Source: Chlorobiales bacterium (GTDB taxonomy: Bacteria > Bacteroidota > Chlorobiia > Chlorobiales > Chlorobiaceae). Taken from it: 19,880 bases of DNA. The stretch spans positions 1-19,880 of the forward strand of contig JAKSCY010000431.1 of the NCBI GenBank assembly GCA_022360355.1, in the 5' to 3' direction. Position numbers and translations under genes: made by a program. This document shows positions 7,330 to 14,680 of this stretch, in pieces (the first letter of the stretch is position 1; every line of letters begins with the position of its first letter). The notes under the pieces were generated by a model. It searched no databases. It worked only from the letters and a program-made list of their open reading frames with translations, and was not told the origin of the DNA.

Positions 7330-8547
7330 TTACCGGTATTGTTTAATGAAATCGTCGAGGTCACTGTACACTCTTCTCAGGGTCGAAGCGCCGGGAAGAA
7401 AGACAACCCTGAAAAACCCTTGTAACGGATCGGTTCCAAATCCTGAGCCATGCACGAAAAGGATCTGTTTTTCCTGCAGCAGTCTCAGCACAAACTCTTC
7501 GTCGGAGCTGAACGGAAGTCTCTCAAGATCGACTTTTCCCATAACATAAAACGCTCCTTTGGGGTGGTTGCAACTGATCCCCGGAATAGCATTGAGCATG
7601 CTGACGGTTATATCCCGCTGAGTGCTTAGCCGGCTCATGACGTCTTCAATATAGTCCTTTCTCAGGTTCATAGCGGCCCTTATGGCAAACTGCGGGGCCA
7701 TCGGTGCACAGAGCCTGGCGTCTGCAAGTTTGATAAACGCCAGGCGTACATCCGGAAGGAGATGGCTGTTGGTAATAGCGAGCCAGCCGACACGCCATCC
7801 CGGTGCCATATAGTTTTTCGAAAGGCTGTCAATGGTGATTACCGTGACGTCATCTTCAGCCATTGATGCAAGAGGAGTGTGTGTCTCTTCGTAGACAAGC
7901 TTGTGATATACTTCGTCGGTTATGATCAAAAGGCGATGTCGGCGGGCGATGTCGACCAGTTGCCGAAGTACTTCCGGAGGATACAGCTCGCCTGTCGGAT
8001 TATTCGGGTTGATGACGACCAGGATCTTGGTGCGGGGCGTTATTTTGCTTTCGATATCTTCAGGGTCGGGGAGCCAGCCGTGGTCCGGGTCGAGTCTGTA
8101 CTGAAGCTCCTTCGCATTGAGTTTGGCTATTATGGCATTATAGAGAGGATAGCCTGGAGACGGACAGAGCACCTCATCGCCAGGGTTGAGCATTGCGGTA
8201 CACACAAGGTCAGCGGCCTCCGAAGCACCGAACGTTACGATGATGTTATCCGGAGAAGTCTGGATGCCGCGTGAAAGGGCATCTGCAGCAATCGCTTCAA
8301 CCGCATCTTTTTTTCCGGAGGAAGGAGAGTAGCCGTTATGTCCCTGGCGCAGAGCCAGGACCGTTGCCTCAACAAGCTCTTCAGGCGGCTGGAATCCGTA
8401 AAGTATAGGGTCCCCGATGTTCAGATAGGTGACTTTTTTCCCCTGTTCTTCCTGCAGTCTTGCACTGCCGACTATGTTGCGGATAGCGTAATGGTAATTC
8501 TCGACACGCTGTGCTGGAATAAAGACAGGTGACTGTGAATACGGCAT
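7330..8547 (-). CDS. AlaA-like class I/II aminotransferase (PLP)
   Basis: A fold-type I PLP aminotransferase closely resembling E. coli AlaA (glutamate-pyruvate transaminase). From the ATG at 8547 (405 aa) the landmarks are YAIRNIV near 20, NIGDP (43-47), NPNNPTG (180-186), ITDEVYHKLVY (209-219) with Asp211, DSLSKNYMAPGWRVGW (240-255) with Schiff-base Lys244, and substrate-carboxylate Arg380 in FFRVVFLP. A TTG at 8565 would add six residues, but it sits at the predicted transcription start, so ATG is preferred. It leads a unit with the phosphorylase (40 bases on) and mtnA. That makes it a candidate for the last salvage step (ketomethylthiobutyrate to methionine), though alanine synthesis is equally compatible with the sequence. 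Confidence 0.88.
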   Translation of the reverse strand: MPYSQSPVFIPAQRVENYHYAIRNIVGSARLQEEQGKKVTYLNIGDPILYGFQPPEELVEATVLALRQGHNGYSPSSGKKDAVEAIAADALSRGIQTSPDNIIVTFGASEAADLVCTAMLNPGDEVLCPSPGYPLYNAIIAKLNAKELQYRLDPDHGWLPDPEDIESKITPRTKILVVINPNNPTGELYPPEVLRQLVDIARRHRLLIITDEVYHKLVYEETHTPLASMAEDDVTVITIDSLSKNYMAPGWRVGWLAITNSHLLPDVRLAFIKLADARLCAPMAPQFAIRAAMNLRKDYIEDVMSRLSTQRDITVSMLNAIPGISCNHPKGAFYVMGKVDLERLPFSSDEEFVLRLLQEKQILFVHGSGFGTDPLQGFFRVVFLPGASTLRRVYSDLDDFIKQYR

Positions 8548-8565
8548 GTGGCAAATGGAAACCAA

Positions 8566-8902
8566 GCGTTAATAAATAGAGGTACCCTTTTTCGGTTCAA
8601 AGGTGCCGCAACAGTACCTTCGGAACCGTTCAAGGACATAGGTTCAGCGAAATAATCAACCCGGTAATATAAAAGCCTGATCCTATGGATTCAAATTGTG
8701 CTCAATAATAACTGATATTTGCTGAGAGAAAGGAGCCATGCCCCTCTGTGTAATTAAAAACGGCTTGATAGTTTGATGGCTCTCGATAGCCTGAAAGTCA
8801 TGCCACCCCATGAAATAGATGTTTGGATTTCACAGGGTGATGCGGCATCCACATGCAGGGTAAGGCCTGATGGCTTGAGAGCTGGATATAAAATCTTACT
8901 GG
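8566..8902. promoter_or_regulatory. 337-base intergenic region with an inverted repeat at a putative promoter
   Basis: This is the longest gene-free stretch in the window. Its left end holds the inverted repeat CGGTTC-A-AAGGT (8593-8604) and ACCTT-CG-GAACCG (8616-8628), with an 11-base spacer. On the minus strand a possible promoter TTGAAC (8595-8600), 16-base spacer, TATTTA (8573-8578) lies with its -35 inside one arm and would start transcription near 8566, just before the aminotransferase. The rest (about 8640-8902) shows only short stems, such as GATGC-G-GCATC near 8839, and no T-run terminator for the YggS-family gene that ends at 8903. I see no gene in it. Confidence 0.35.
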
Positions 8903-9595
8903 TTATGCCCGTGAACCGAATATCGCGGTGCCGATACGGATCATAGTCGAGCCTTCCTCAATAGCAATGTCAAAATCCTGGCTCATGCCCATCGAAAGTT
9001 CTGTCAGCAGGGCAGGATCAGGTGATTTGCTCTTGAGCCTGTCAAGCAACTCCGCGAGCAACCGGAATTCTTTTCCTGCTTTATTTCTGTCGGGGGACGC
9101 TATTGTCATGAGTCCTCTGAGGCGTATGCCCGGAAGGTCGAAGAAGCGGGGTGCTACGGACAAGAGTTCCTTTGGGGAAAGGCCGAATTTTGTTGTTTCC
9201 CCGGAGGTATTGATCTCAATGAGGTAATCGACCGTAACGTTCTGCCGGGAAGCCCTTTTTGAAAGTTCTTCGGCTGTTTTAAGCCTGTCGATGCTGTGAA
9301 TCAGGCACGTTTTCCCGACAATGTCCTTAACCTTGTTTGTCTGGAGGTGTCCGATAAAATGCCAGCGCAGAGGTAGTCCTGAAAGCAGATCGGAGCTCTG
9401 TTTTTCAAGAAATTCCTGGACATAGCTTTCTCCGATGTCCAGCTGGCCCGCATCACAGGCCTCTTTTACAAGTATTGCCGGTTTGGTTTTCGAAACCGCG
9501 ATCAACTTGATATCGGAAAAGTTGCGTCCCGTCCTGTTGCAGATGGAGCGGATCTCTTCGCTGATTCGCTGCAGGTTGTTTGCTATAGTATCCAA
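8903..9595 (-). CDS. YggS/PROSC-family PLP homeostasis protein
   Basis: A cytoplasmic PLP-binding protein of the YggS (PLPBP) family, which buffers pyridoxal phosphate and affects amino-acid pools without known catalysis. The 230-aa TIM-barrel carries PLP lysine Lys36 in LIAVSKTKP, WHFIGHLQTNK (78-88), LIEINTSGE (125-133), GLMTI near 161 and ELSMGMSQDF (199-208) with the phosphate-binding end IRIGTAIFG. The usual GENYVQE reads GESYVQE here. The start is TTG (9593-9595), preceded by AGGT at about 9 bases; no ATG is available, and starting elsewhere would lose the conserved first helix. It follows the cyclophilin by 11 bases in one operon. Confidence 0.93.
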   Translation of the reverse strand: MDTIANNLQRISEEIRSICNRTGRNFSDIKLIAVSKTKPAILVKEACDAGQLDIGESYVQEFLEKQSSDLLSGLPLRWHFIGHLQTNKVKDIVGKTCLIHSIDRLKTAEELSKRASRQNVTVDYLIEINTSGETTKFGLSPKELLSVAPRFFDLPGIRLRGLMTIASPDRNKAGKEFRLLAELLDRLKSKSPDPALLTELSMGMSQDFDIAIEEGSTMIRIGTAIFGSRA

Positions 9596-9606
9596 TTGAC
9601 GTTTAC

Positions 9607-10101
9607 CTATTTCTGACCCTGGATTGCTTCTATGGTTTCGATAGTTACCGGATCTACAGGATTGTCGTTGAAATCCTTCTCTACGGTTGCAATTTTGTCC
9701 ACAACATCGAGCCCGTCGGTTACCATGCCGAAAACAGTGTACTCACCGTCAAGGAAGTCGTTGTCAGCCTGGTTGATATAAAACTGGCTGCCTGAAGAGG
9801 CCTTTTGGGGGTTGTTATCCCGTGCGGCGGCAAGGCTCCCTTTCAGGTTCGGGTGCTTGATCTCGGCGGGGATACGGTAGTCAGGGCCTCCTGTACCGTG
9901 GAGCATGCGATTGTCATCGCTGCGCGACAAAGGGTCTCCTGTCTGGATCATGAACCCTTCGATAACCCTGTGGAAACGAATTCCGTCGTAATAGTTTTCT
10001 TTAACCAGCTTTTCGAAGTTCTTTTTGTGTTGCGGAGTGTCATCGTAAAGAGAGAGCGTTATGTCGCCAAGGGTTGTTTTGATTTTGAATGCAGTGGTCA
10101 T
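9607..10101 (-). CDS. Cyclophilin-type peptidyl-prolyl cis-trans isomerase
   Basis: Catalyses cis-trans isomerisation of prolyl bonds during protein folding. The 164-aa single cyclophilin domain has no signal peptide, so it should be cytoplasmic. Active-site positions are intact: Arg45 in FHRVIEGFMIQTGDP (43-57), with Phe50, Met51 and Gln53, and SGSQFYI (103-109). The position equivalent to Trp121 of human cyclophilin A is Phe116 (DFLDGEYTVFG), as in many bacterial members, which predicts weak cyclosporin binding. An insertion of about ten residues after GDP (SRSDDNRMLHGTGGPDY) is typical of bacterial enzymes. It sits between the membrane-anchored TPR gene (17 bases upstream) and the YggS-family gene. 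Confidence 0.94.
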   Translation of the reverse strand: MTTAFKIKTTLGDITLSLYDDTPQHKKNFEKLVKENYYDGIRFHRVIEGFMIQTGDPLSRSDDNRMLHGTGGPDYRIPAEIKHPNLKGSLAAARDNNPQKASSGSQFYINQADNDFLDGEYTVFGMVTDGLDVVDKIATVEKDFNDNPVDPVTIETIEAIQGQK

Positions 10102-10118
10102 GTTCTTGTCTGTTTTTG

Positions 10119-10829
10119 TTAGAGGTCTACATTTCCGGCTTTTCCCGCTAATGAAAGCAGGAATTGTTCCGCTTTTGCGGCGGCAGTGAACCCCGGATAT
10201 TTCCTGATAACCTGCTTGTACAGGGTAACTGCTTTATCAAGCTCTCCGAGAGAACTGTAGGCGTCTGCGGCATCTGCAAGATAGAGTGCTTTCAATGCCT
10301 GGTTTGTTGCGGTTTCGGATGCTTTTTCAAATGCAGGTGCGGCTGCTGAAAGCTCGTTTTTTCGTAAAAGACATGCTGCTTCACCAGCTTTGGCCGATGC
10401 AGCGAGATCCGGGTTTTTACCTGAATATGACCGGTAGCTGGCCAGGGCCGAGTCGATCTGCTGCAATGCAAAAAAACTGTCCCCGATCAGGATTTTTGCA
10501 AAATTTCCGCTGGGTGTCGATCCGTATTCCCTGATGATCTCCCGGAAGCCTTTCAGGGAGCCGTCACCATCTATTGCCTGCTGCCAGTTTCCAATTTGTG
10601 CACTTGCTGCTGCATGCGACACCAGTCTGTTTGCCGTTTCCTCGGCTGATTGGCGCTGCTGCCGCAGGTAAACAAGAGCAACGGCAACGAGGGTTACTGC
10701 TATTGTGACAGTAATGATCAGGTTTTTGTTCAGGATAAAGAACTCAAGCAAACGATCGGCTCTTTCGGTCTGGCTGTCGGTTTCTGTTGGCGGGATATGT
10801 TCCCCGATTCTGTTCTCTTTCTGTTCCAT
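10119..10829 (-). CDS. Membrane-anchored TPR protein (YfgM-like)
   Basis: From the ATG at 10829 this is a 236-aa protein with a short charged cytoplasmic N-terminus (about 1-35), one transmembrane helix (about 37-55, NLIITVTIAVTLVAVALVYL) and a large soluble part with TPR-like repeats. The clearest repeat is LADAADAYSSLGELDKAVTLYKQVIRKYPG near the C-terminus. This is the plan of YfgM/UPF0070 proteins, which sit in the inner membrane facing the periplasm and work with folding factors in proteobacteria. The open frame extends to 10958, but that longer version runs into the tatD-like gene and begins with low-complexity Cys/Arg-rich sequence, so the internal ATG is preferred. It is the first gene of a TPR-cyclophilin-YggS unit. 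Confidence 0.8.
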   Translation of the reverse strand: MEQKENRIGEHIPPTETDSQTERADRLLEFFILNKNLIITVTIAVTLVAVALVYLRQQRQSAEETANRLVSHAAASAQIGNWQQAIDGDGSLKGFREIIREYGSTPSGNFAKILIGDSFFALQQIDSALASYRSYSGKNPDLAASAKAGEAACLLRKNELSAAAPAFEKASETATNQALKALYLADAADAYSSLGELDKAVTLYKQVIRKYPGFTAAAKAEQFLLSLAGKAGNVDL

Positions 10830-10935
10830 ATAAAGCGAATTTATTTTTAACCTGCGCCGGTAGATAGCAAATCCCGACCAGCAACCTAAGCAAGTCTCCC
10901 GGTATTTCAAAACTCCTCGATGTTCTTTTTGCAAG

Positions 10936-11703
10936 TCAGGCGACGGCGAACAACTCAAGCGCAGTGCGTTTTATTATCCCTGCAGCTGCATTCAGGGGAA
11001 GTTGTTTGATTTCAGCAATTTTTTCGGTGACAAAGCGTACATGAGACGGTTCATTGCGCTTGCCTCTGAAAGGTACGGGAGAGAGGTACGGCGCATCTGT
11101 TTCGGTAAGCAGGTCTCCAATTTCGATGTCATGTACTACGGCCGGTAGGGTTGATTTCTTATAGGTCAGTGTGCCGGGAATGGAAAGTTTGAACCCCAGC
11201 CGGATACATTCAAGTGCAATTTCCGTGTTTCCTGAAAAGCAATGCATAATACCGCGAAGATTCGATGATTTTTCCTCCCTGATGATACGCAGGGTATCTT
11301 TCCACGCGTCTCTGCTGTGAATGACTGCAGGAAGATCAAGCTTTTTTGCGAGCCGCAGCATGGCACGAAAGGCCTCCATTTGTGACGTCGCACAGTGATC
11401 GCGATAGTGGTAGTCAAGGCCTATTTCACCGATGCCGACCACCTTTGGCAAAGCGGCAAGCGACTCAAGTTCGGACAACGTTTCTTCAGGTACTGCTTTT
11501 GTGACATCGTGCGGGTGCAGCCCGACTGTGGAATAGATGAAATCATGGAGCGAGGAAAGCTCTATTGACCGTTTACTGGTTCGGGTATCCGTGCCGGGGT
11601 CGATGAGCAGGGAGATGTTCTGTTCCTTTAATCGCCCGATTACCTCTTGGCGGTCATTGTCGAAATCAGGAAAAGAAAGATGGCAATGAACGTCTACGAA
11701 CAT
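10936..11703 (-). CDS. TatD-family metal-dependent hydrolase/DNase
   Basis: A 255-aa TIM-barrel amidohydrolase-fold nuclease of the TatD/YcfH/YabD family, with 3'-5' exonuclease or D-aminoacyl-tRNA deacylase activity reported for members. Metal ligands are complete: His6 and His8 in VDVHCHLS, Glu93 in GIGEIGLDYHY, His129 in VIHSRDAW, His154 in MHCFSGN and Asp203 in TETDAPYLSP. The ending EPSHVRFVTEKIAEIK is also typical. It lies 18 bases downstream of lspA and is followed by a 106-base gap before the next start. Which member of the family it is (TatD, YcfH or YjjV) cannot be decided by eye. Confidence 0.93.
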   Translation of the reverse strand: MFVDVHCHLSFPDFDNDRQEVIGRLKEQNISLLIDPGTDTRTSKRSIELSSLHDFIYSTVGLHPHDVTKAVPEETLSELESLAALPKVVGIGEIGLDYHYRDHCATSQMEAFRAMLRLAKKLDLPAVIHSRDAWKDTLRIIREEKSSNLRGIMHCFSGNTEIALECIRLGFKLSIPGTLTYKKSTLPAVVHDIEIGDLLTETDAPYLSPVPFRGKRNEPSHVRFVTEKIAEIKQLPLNAAAGIIKRTALELFAVA

Positions 11704-11721
11704 GTTGCAGGCGGGGTCGGA

Positions 11722-12198
11722 TTAACTGAGGATTTTGTTGTGCCAGATCAAAAGAATACAGGCCCCTACGGTAATTGCCGAATCGGCAATATTGAAAACC
11801 GGCCAGAGAGACATCCATGAGCCGAAAAGATAGCCCTGATAAATGTCGACATGTATAAAATCAACCACTCTGCCGAATGCAACGCGGTCGATAAGGTTTC
11901 CAACGCCACCACCCAGGATTAGTCCGAAGGTTACAAGAAAGACCGGTGTCCGGTTTTTTGAGAATACAACATAGAGAAGCAGCGCAGCGAGAATGAGAGC
12001 TGTAATGGCAATGAGCAGCGAATGTGATCCCAGGGATATGCCGAACGCTATGCCGGTGTTCTCCGTATAGGTGAGTTTCAGCCAGTCAGCTATAAGTACA
12101 AGGCTGTTCTCGTTCTGCATCAGGCTGTTGATCGCAAGCTGCTTTGTGAACTGGTCGAGAGCGATAACCAGTCCGGTAACCAAAAAAAACAATAACAT
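11722..12198 (-). CDS. lspA: Lipoprotein signal peptidase (signal peptidase II)
   Basis: Inner-membrane aspartic protease that removes the signal peptide from diacylglyceryl-modified prolipoproteins. The 158-aa protein has four hydrophobic helices and the family motifs LDQFTKQ (14-20), TENTGIAFG (45-53), GGGVGNLIDR (96-105) and FNIADSAI (135-142). The catalytic pair is Asp113 (RVVDFI) and Asp139. The loop between them is about 7 residues longer than in E. coli (26 versus 19 apart) and rich in aromatic residues. The ATG at 12198 gives the expected short N-terminus before helix 1. It begins 74 bases after aroE, beyond a terminator, and is probably cotranscribed with the tatD-like gene. Confidence 0.96.
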   Translation of the reverse strand: MLLFFLVTGLVIALDQFTKQLAINSLMQNENSLVLIADWLKLTYTENTGIAFGISLGSHSLLIAITALILAALLLYVVFSKNRTPVFLVTFGLILGGGVGNLIDRVAFGRVVDFIHVDIYQGYLFGSWMSLWPVFNIADSAITVGACILLIWHNKILS

Positions 12199-12256
12199 AT
12201 CTGTATGGATGGTGTTAGGACATTGTCAAGTGATAATGGTACGGCAAGTTACAAGG

Positions 12257-12290
12257 TAAAAAGGCCCGGGAGTTATCCTGTATTCCCGAG
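12257..12290 (-). terminator. Rho-independent terminator overlapping the end of aroE
   Basis: On the minus strand CTCGGGA and TCCCGGG form a 7-bp stem (one G-T pair) around a 12-base loop, then CCTTTTTA follows. The aroE stop codon (12273-12275) lies inside the loop, so the hairpin uses the last codons of the gene. It separates TPR-aroE from lspA-tatD. Confidence 0.55.
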
Positions 12291-13148
12291 CAGTTTCTGA
12301 AGCTTTGCTTTAACTGTGCTCAACGGCATTGGTTTTCCTGTCCAGATTTCAAAGGAACGAGAAGCCTGGCTGACAAGCATGTCAATTCCCGGAATCGTGA
12401 CAGCACCGGCTTCACGGGCCATTTGAAGCAGGCGGGTTTCCAGCGGATTGTAGACCATATCGAAAATGATCTGGCTGGAATGGATGGCTCCCGTTCCGTG
12501 GGGAATGATGCAGTTATTGTATCCGGAATCAACCCCTGTTGTGCCAATGGGGGTTGCATTGATGATAAGTCTGCATTTGGCCAGGGCGGTATAGTCGTCG
12601 AGCGAATGGATCGATAACTGTATCAGGGGAGTTCTGTCCTGAAATTGTCTGCAGAGTTCATCGCCTTTTTCCCTGTTTCTGACAAACAGGCTGATGAGAG
12701 AAGGGCTGAAGTGGGTTGTCAGTGCTTCTATTGCAGCCATTGCGGCGCCTCCGTTTCCAAAAATTCCGGCAGGTTGGCCATCGATAAGCGGTTTGTGGGG
12801 CTCGAGAGGTGCCACGATACCGGCAATGTCCGTATTGTACCCTGTGAGCGTTCCATTATCGTTCACAATGGTATTTACCGCGCACACCGCTTCGGCTTCA
12901 GGGGAAAGCCTGTCCATGCAGGCAACCACGGTCTGCTTGTAAGGAATCGTGACATTGAATCCGGCTATGCCAAGTGCTTTGGCTCCTTCAAGGGCGGAAG
13001 GAACAAGATCGGGGGAAGGGATATTGAAAATCGTATAATAATACGGAAGATCGAGTGCCTCGGCTGCAGTGTTATGGATACAAGGGGAATAGGAATAGCT
13101 GATATTTCTGCCGATCAGCCCGAGAATTTTTTTTGCGCTGTACGTCAT
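12273..13148 (-). CDS. aroE: Shikimate dehydrogenase (NADP)
   Basis: Reduces 3-dehydroshikimate to shikimate in aromatic amino-acid biosynthesis. From the ATG at 13148 (291 aa) the motifs are ISYSYSP (16-22) with substrate serines 19 and 21, GFNVTIPYK (63-71) with catalytic Lys71, VNTIV (91-95), GYNTDIAG (103-110) with Asp107, the nucleotide loop GNGGAA (131-136), INATPIG and DMVYNPLET in the second domain, and a [10 protein letters not shown] segment near the C-terminus. Longer starts exist: ATG at 13160 and a GTG at 13166 that directly follows the TGA of the TPR gene. Translational coupling is therefore likely whichever start is used. Ends in a terminator that overlaps its stop. Confidence 0.95.
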   Translation of the reverse strand: MTYSAKKILGLIGRNISYSYSPCIHNTAAEALDLPYYYTIFNIPSPDLVPSALEGAKALGIAGFNVTIPYKQTVVACMDRLSPEAEAVCAVNTIVNDNGTLTGYNTDIAGIVAPLEPHKPLIDGQPAGIFGNGGAAMAAIEALTTHFSPSLISLFVRNREKGDELCRQFQDRTPLIQLSIHSLDDYTALAKCRLIINATPIGTTGVDSGYNNCIIPHGTGAIHSSQIIFDMVYNPLETRLLQMAREAGAVTIPGIDMLVSQASRSFEIWTGKPMPLSTVKAKLQKLLGNTG

Positions 13149-13166
13149 ACAGTCAGGCATCGACAC

Positions 13167-14567
13167 TCAGGCAATTCCGAGTATTTTCCGAACGGAATCC
13201 TGATTGTACAATTCCGGGAAGGTGCTTTTAAAGAGCTGCTTTTTGCCTGGGTCGATCGTGAAGGCCTTTGTGAGTGCGCTGATTGTGTTTTTTTTGTCGC
13301 CGAGGGCGAAATATGTTGCCGCTATTTCAAAGTGAGCTTCCGCTGACTGTGGTTGCAGCTGCAATGAGCGTTCAAGAGCGTGAATAGATTCGGTATAGAA
13401 CTCTGCCTCACGAAGAACAAGAGCGTAATCTACCCATATTTGCGGCGATTCAGCTTCCAGCTCAAGGATTTTTTTGTAGGTTTGGATCGAGCGGCCGAGA
13501 TGCTGCATGTTATAATAAATCTCGGCTTTTAATTGAAGAAAATCAATCGAGCCGGGAATATACTGCAATGCGTGATTGATGGATTGCAGCGCCTTGTCAT
13601 ATGCTTTATCGGCTTCATGGCAGCATGCCAGTGCAAACCATGCATCAGCGAAATCCGGTTTGAGTTCAATGCAGCGGGAATAGTGAGTGACGGCTTTATC
13701 GTACTCTTCCAGTTCTTCGTACGCTATCCCCAGATTGTACAGCGCGTTGATGTCGTCAGGCTCAAATTCAATGGTCTTGAGATAACTTTCAGCAGCCTCT
13801 TCAATCTTGCCTGTGATGGCAAGTACGTTTGCCCTGTTGTACCATGCGGAGCTGAAATCATCAGCTATTGCAATAGCCATGTCGTAGCATTCGAGAGCCT
13901 CATCGTATTTTTTCAGTTTACTCAGAACAAGCCCCTTGTTGTACCATGCATTGACATTGTACGGGTCCTGGTCGATAGCATTCTGATAACAGGCAGAGCT
14001 CTCCTCCATCTTTCCGAGAACATCCTTGCAAAAAGCAAGTTCATACCATGCTTCTGTAAAATCCGGTTCAAGGGCAAGGCATTTTTCCAGATGTCTTTCA
14101 GACTCGCGGTAACGTTCGAGTTTCTGAAGAATGAGTCCCCGGTAGAAATACATTTCCTTTTCGAGAGTTGAATCGAAAAGGATTGTATCAAGTTTTTCAA
14201 GGGCAGCCGGATAATCGGCTGTATTAAAATGCGCAAGAGCGAGGTTGAGTCTCATCTCGCTGTCCGCAGGACTGAGCACGGCTGCTTTGTCAAATGCAGC
14301 TTTCGCATCATCAAACAAACCGTTGACGGTCAGACAGTTTCCCAGATGAAACCATGATTCCGCATTATAAGAGGCGGTTTCTGCTAAATGGCGGGCGACA
14401 GTCAGTGCGTCCTCATGCTTTCCCTCTTCGTTGAACTGGTTGATTACCTCAATCAGTTCTTCGGTATCATATATGGATGTGAGATCTAGATCGTCAAGTT
14501 GAATTTTTCTGAAAGAACCATTCGTGTCATAATTGCCGCCTTCATCAAAAAAGTCAAGGAAGCTCAT
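13167..14567 (-). CDS. Cytoplasmic TPR-repeat protein, 11 repeats
   Basis: A 466-aa protein of about eleven 34-residue tetratricopeptide repeats (about 74-450). Examples are [40 protein letters not shown] and [20 protein letters not shown]. It has no signal peptide and no membrane helix. The N-terminus is acidic ([10 protein letters not shown]). TPR arrays are protein-interaction scaffolds; no catalytic domain is present and the partner cannot be read from sequence. It is immediately upstream of aroE with no gap between its stop and the earliest aroE start codon. Starts at ATG 14567, 113 bases after the end of uvrC, with no visible Shine-Dalgarno sequence. Similar uncharacterised TPR proteins are common in Chlorobi and Bacteroidetes. 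Confidence 0.9.
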   Translation of the reverse strand: MSFLDFFDEGGNYDTNGSFRKIQLDDLDLTSIYDTEELIEVINQFNEEGKHEDALTVARHLAETASYNAESWFHLGNCLTVNGLFDDAKAAFDKAAVLSPADSEMRLNLALAHFNTADYPAALEKLDTILFDSTLEKEMYFYRGLILQKLERYRESERHLEKCLALEPDFTEAWYELAFCKDVLGKMEESSACYQNAIDQDPYNVNAWYNKGLVLSKLKKYDEALECYDMAIAIADDFSSAWYNRANVLAITGKIEEAAESYLKTIEFEPDDINALYNLGIAYEELEEYDKAVTHYSRCIELKPDFADAWFALACCHEADKAYDKALQSINHALQYIPGSIDFLQLKAEIYYNMQHLGRSIQTYKKILELEAESPQIWVDYALVLREAEFYTESIHALERSLQLQPQSAEAHFEIAATYFALGDKKNTISALTKAFTIDPGKKQLFKSTFPELYNQDSVRKILGIA

Positions 14568-14613
14568 AAGATGTGGAATATATTTATCTTCGTTTCCCTC
14601 TGTTACATATCAG

Positions 14614-14645
14614 AACAAATATACAAGATTTTTTCAACAAATATA
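14614..14645 (-). repeat. Pair of exact 10-base direct repeats upstream of the TPR gene
   Basis: In the 113-base gap after uvrC the minus strand holds TATATTTGTT twice (14614-14623 and 14636-14645), start-to-start 22 bases, that is two helical turns. They lie 47-78 bases before the TPR start codon. Each contains TATATTTG, which fits the Bacteroidetes-type -7 pattern TAnnTTTG, but a matching -33 element is not clear. Confidence 0.4.
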
Positions 14646-14680
14646 ACGTGAATCAAAATCCGGAGTCTCGCCCTTCAACA

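Noticed and set aside
8776..8946. 56-codon plus-strand open frame in the 337-base gap
   Set aside because: No ribosome-binding site, no homology I recognise, and its last third is antisense to the YggS-family gene.
10830..10958. Longer N-terminus for the membrane TPR protein
   Set aside because: It overlaps the tatD-like gene and begins with Cys/Arg-rich sequence; the ATG at 10829 gives a clean tail-helix-TPR plan.
12199..12225. Perfect TTGACA -35 upstream of lspA on the minus strand
   Set aside because: The only -10 at normal spacing (TACAGA) ends at the lspA start codon, which would put the transcript start inside the gene.
12645..13346. 233-codon plus-strand open frame across aroE and the TPR gene
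   Set aside because: It spans two well-supported genes on the other strand and shows no domain of its own.
13533..14171. 212-codon plus-strand open frame inside the TPR gene
   Set aside because: It is the antisense shadow of repetitive TPR codons; the Phe/Val/Ile-rich pattern follows from that.
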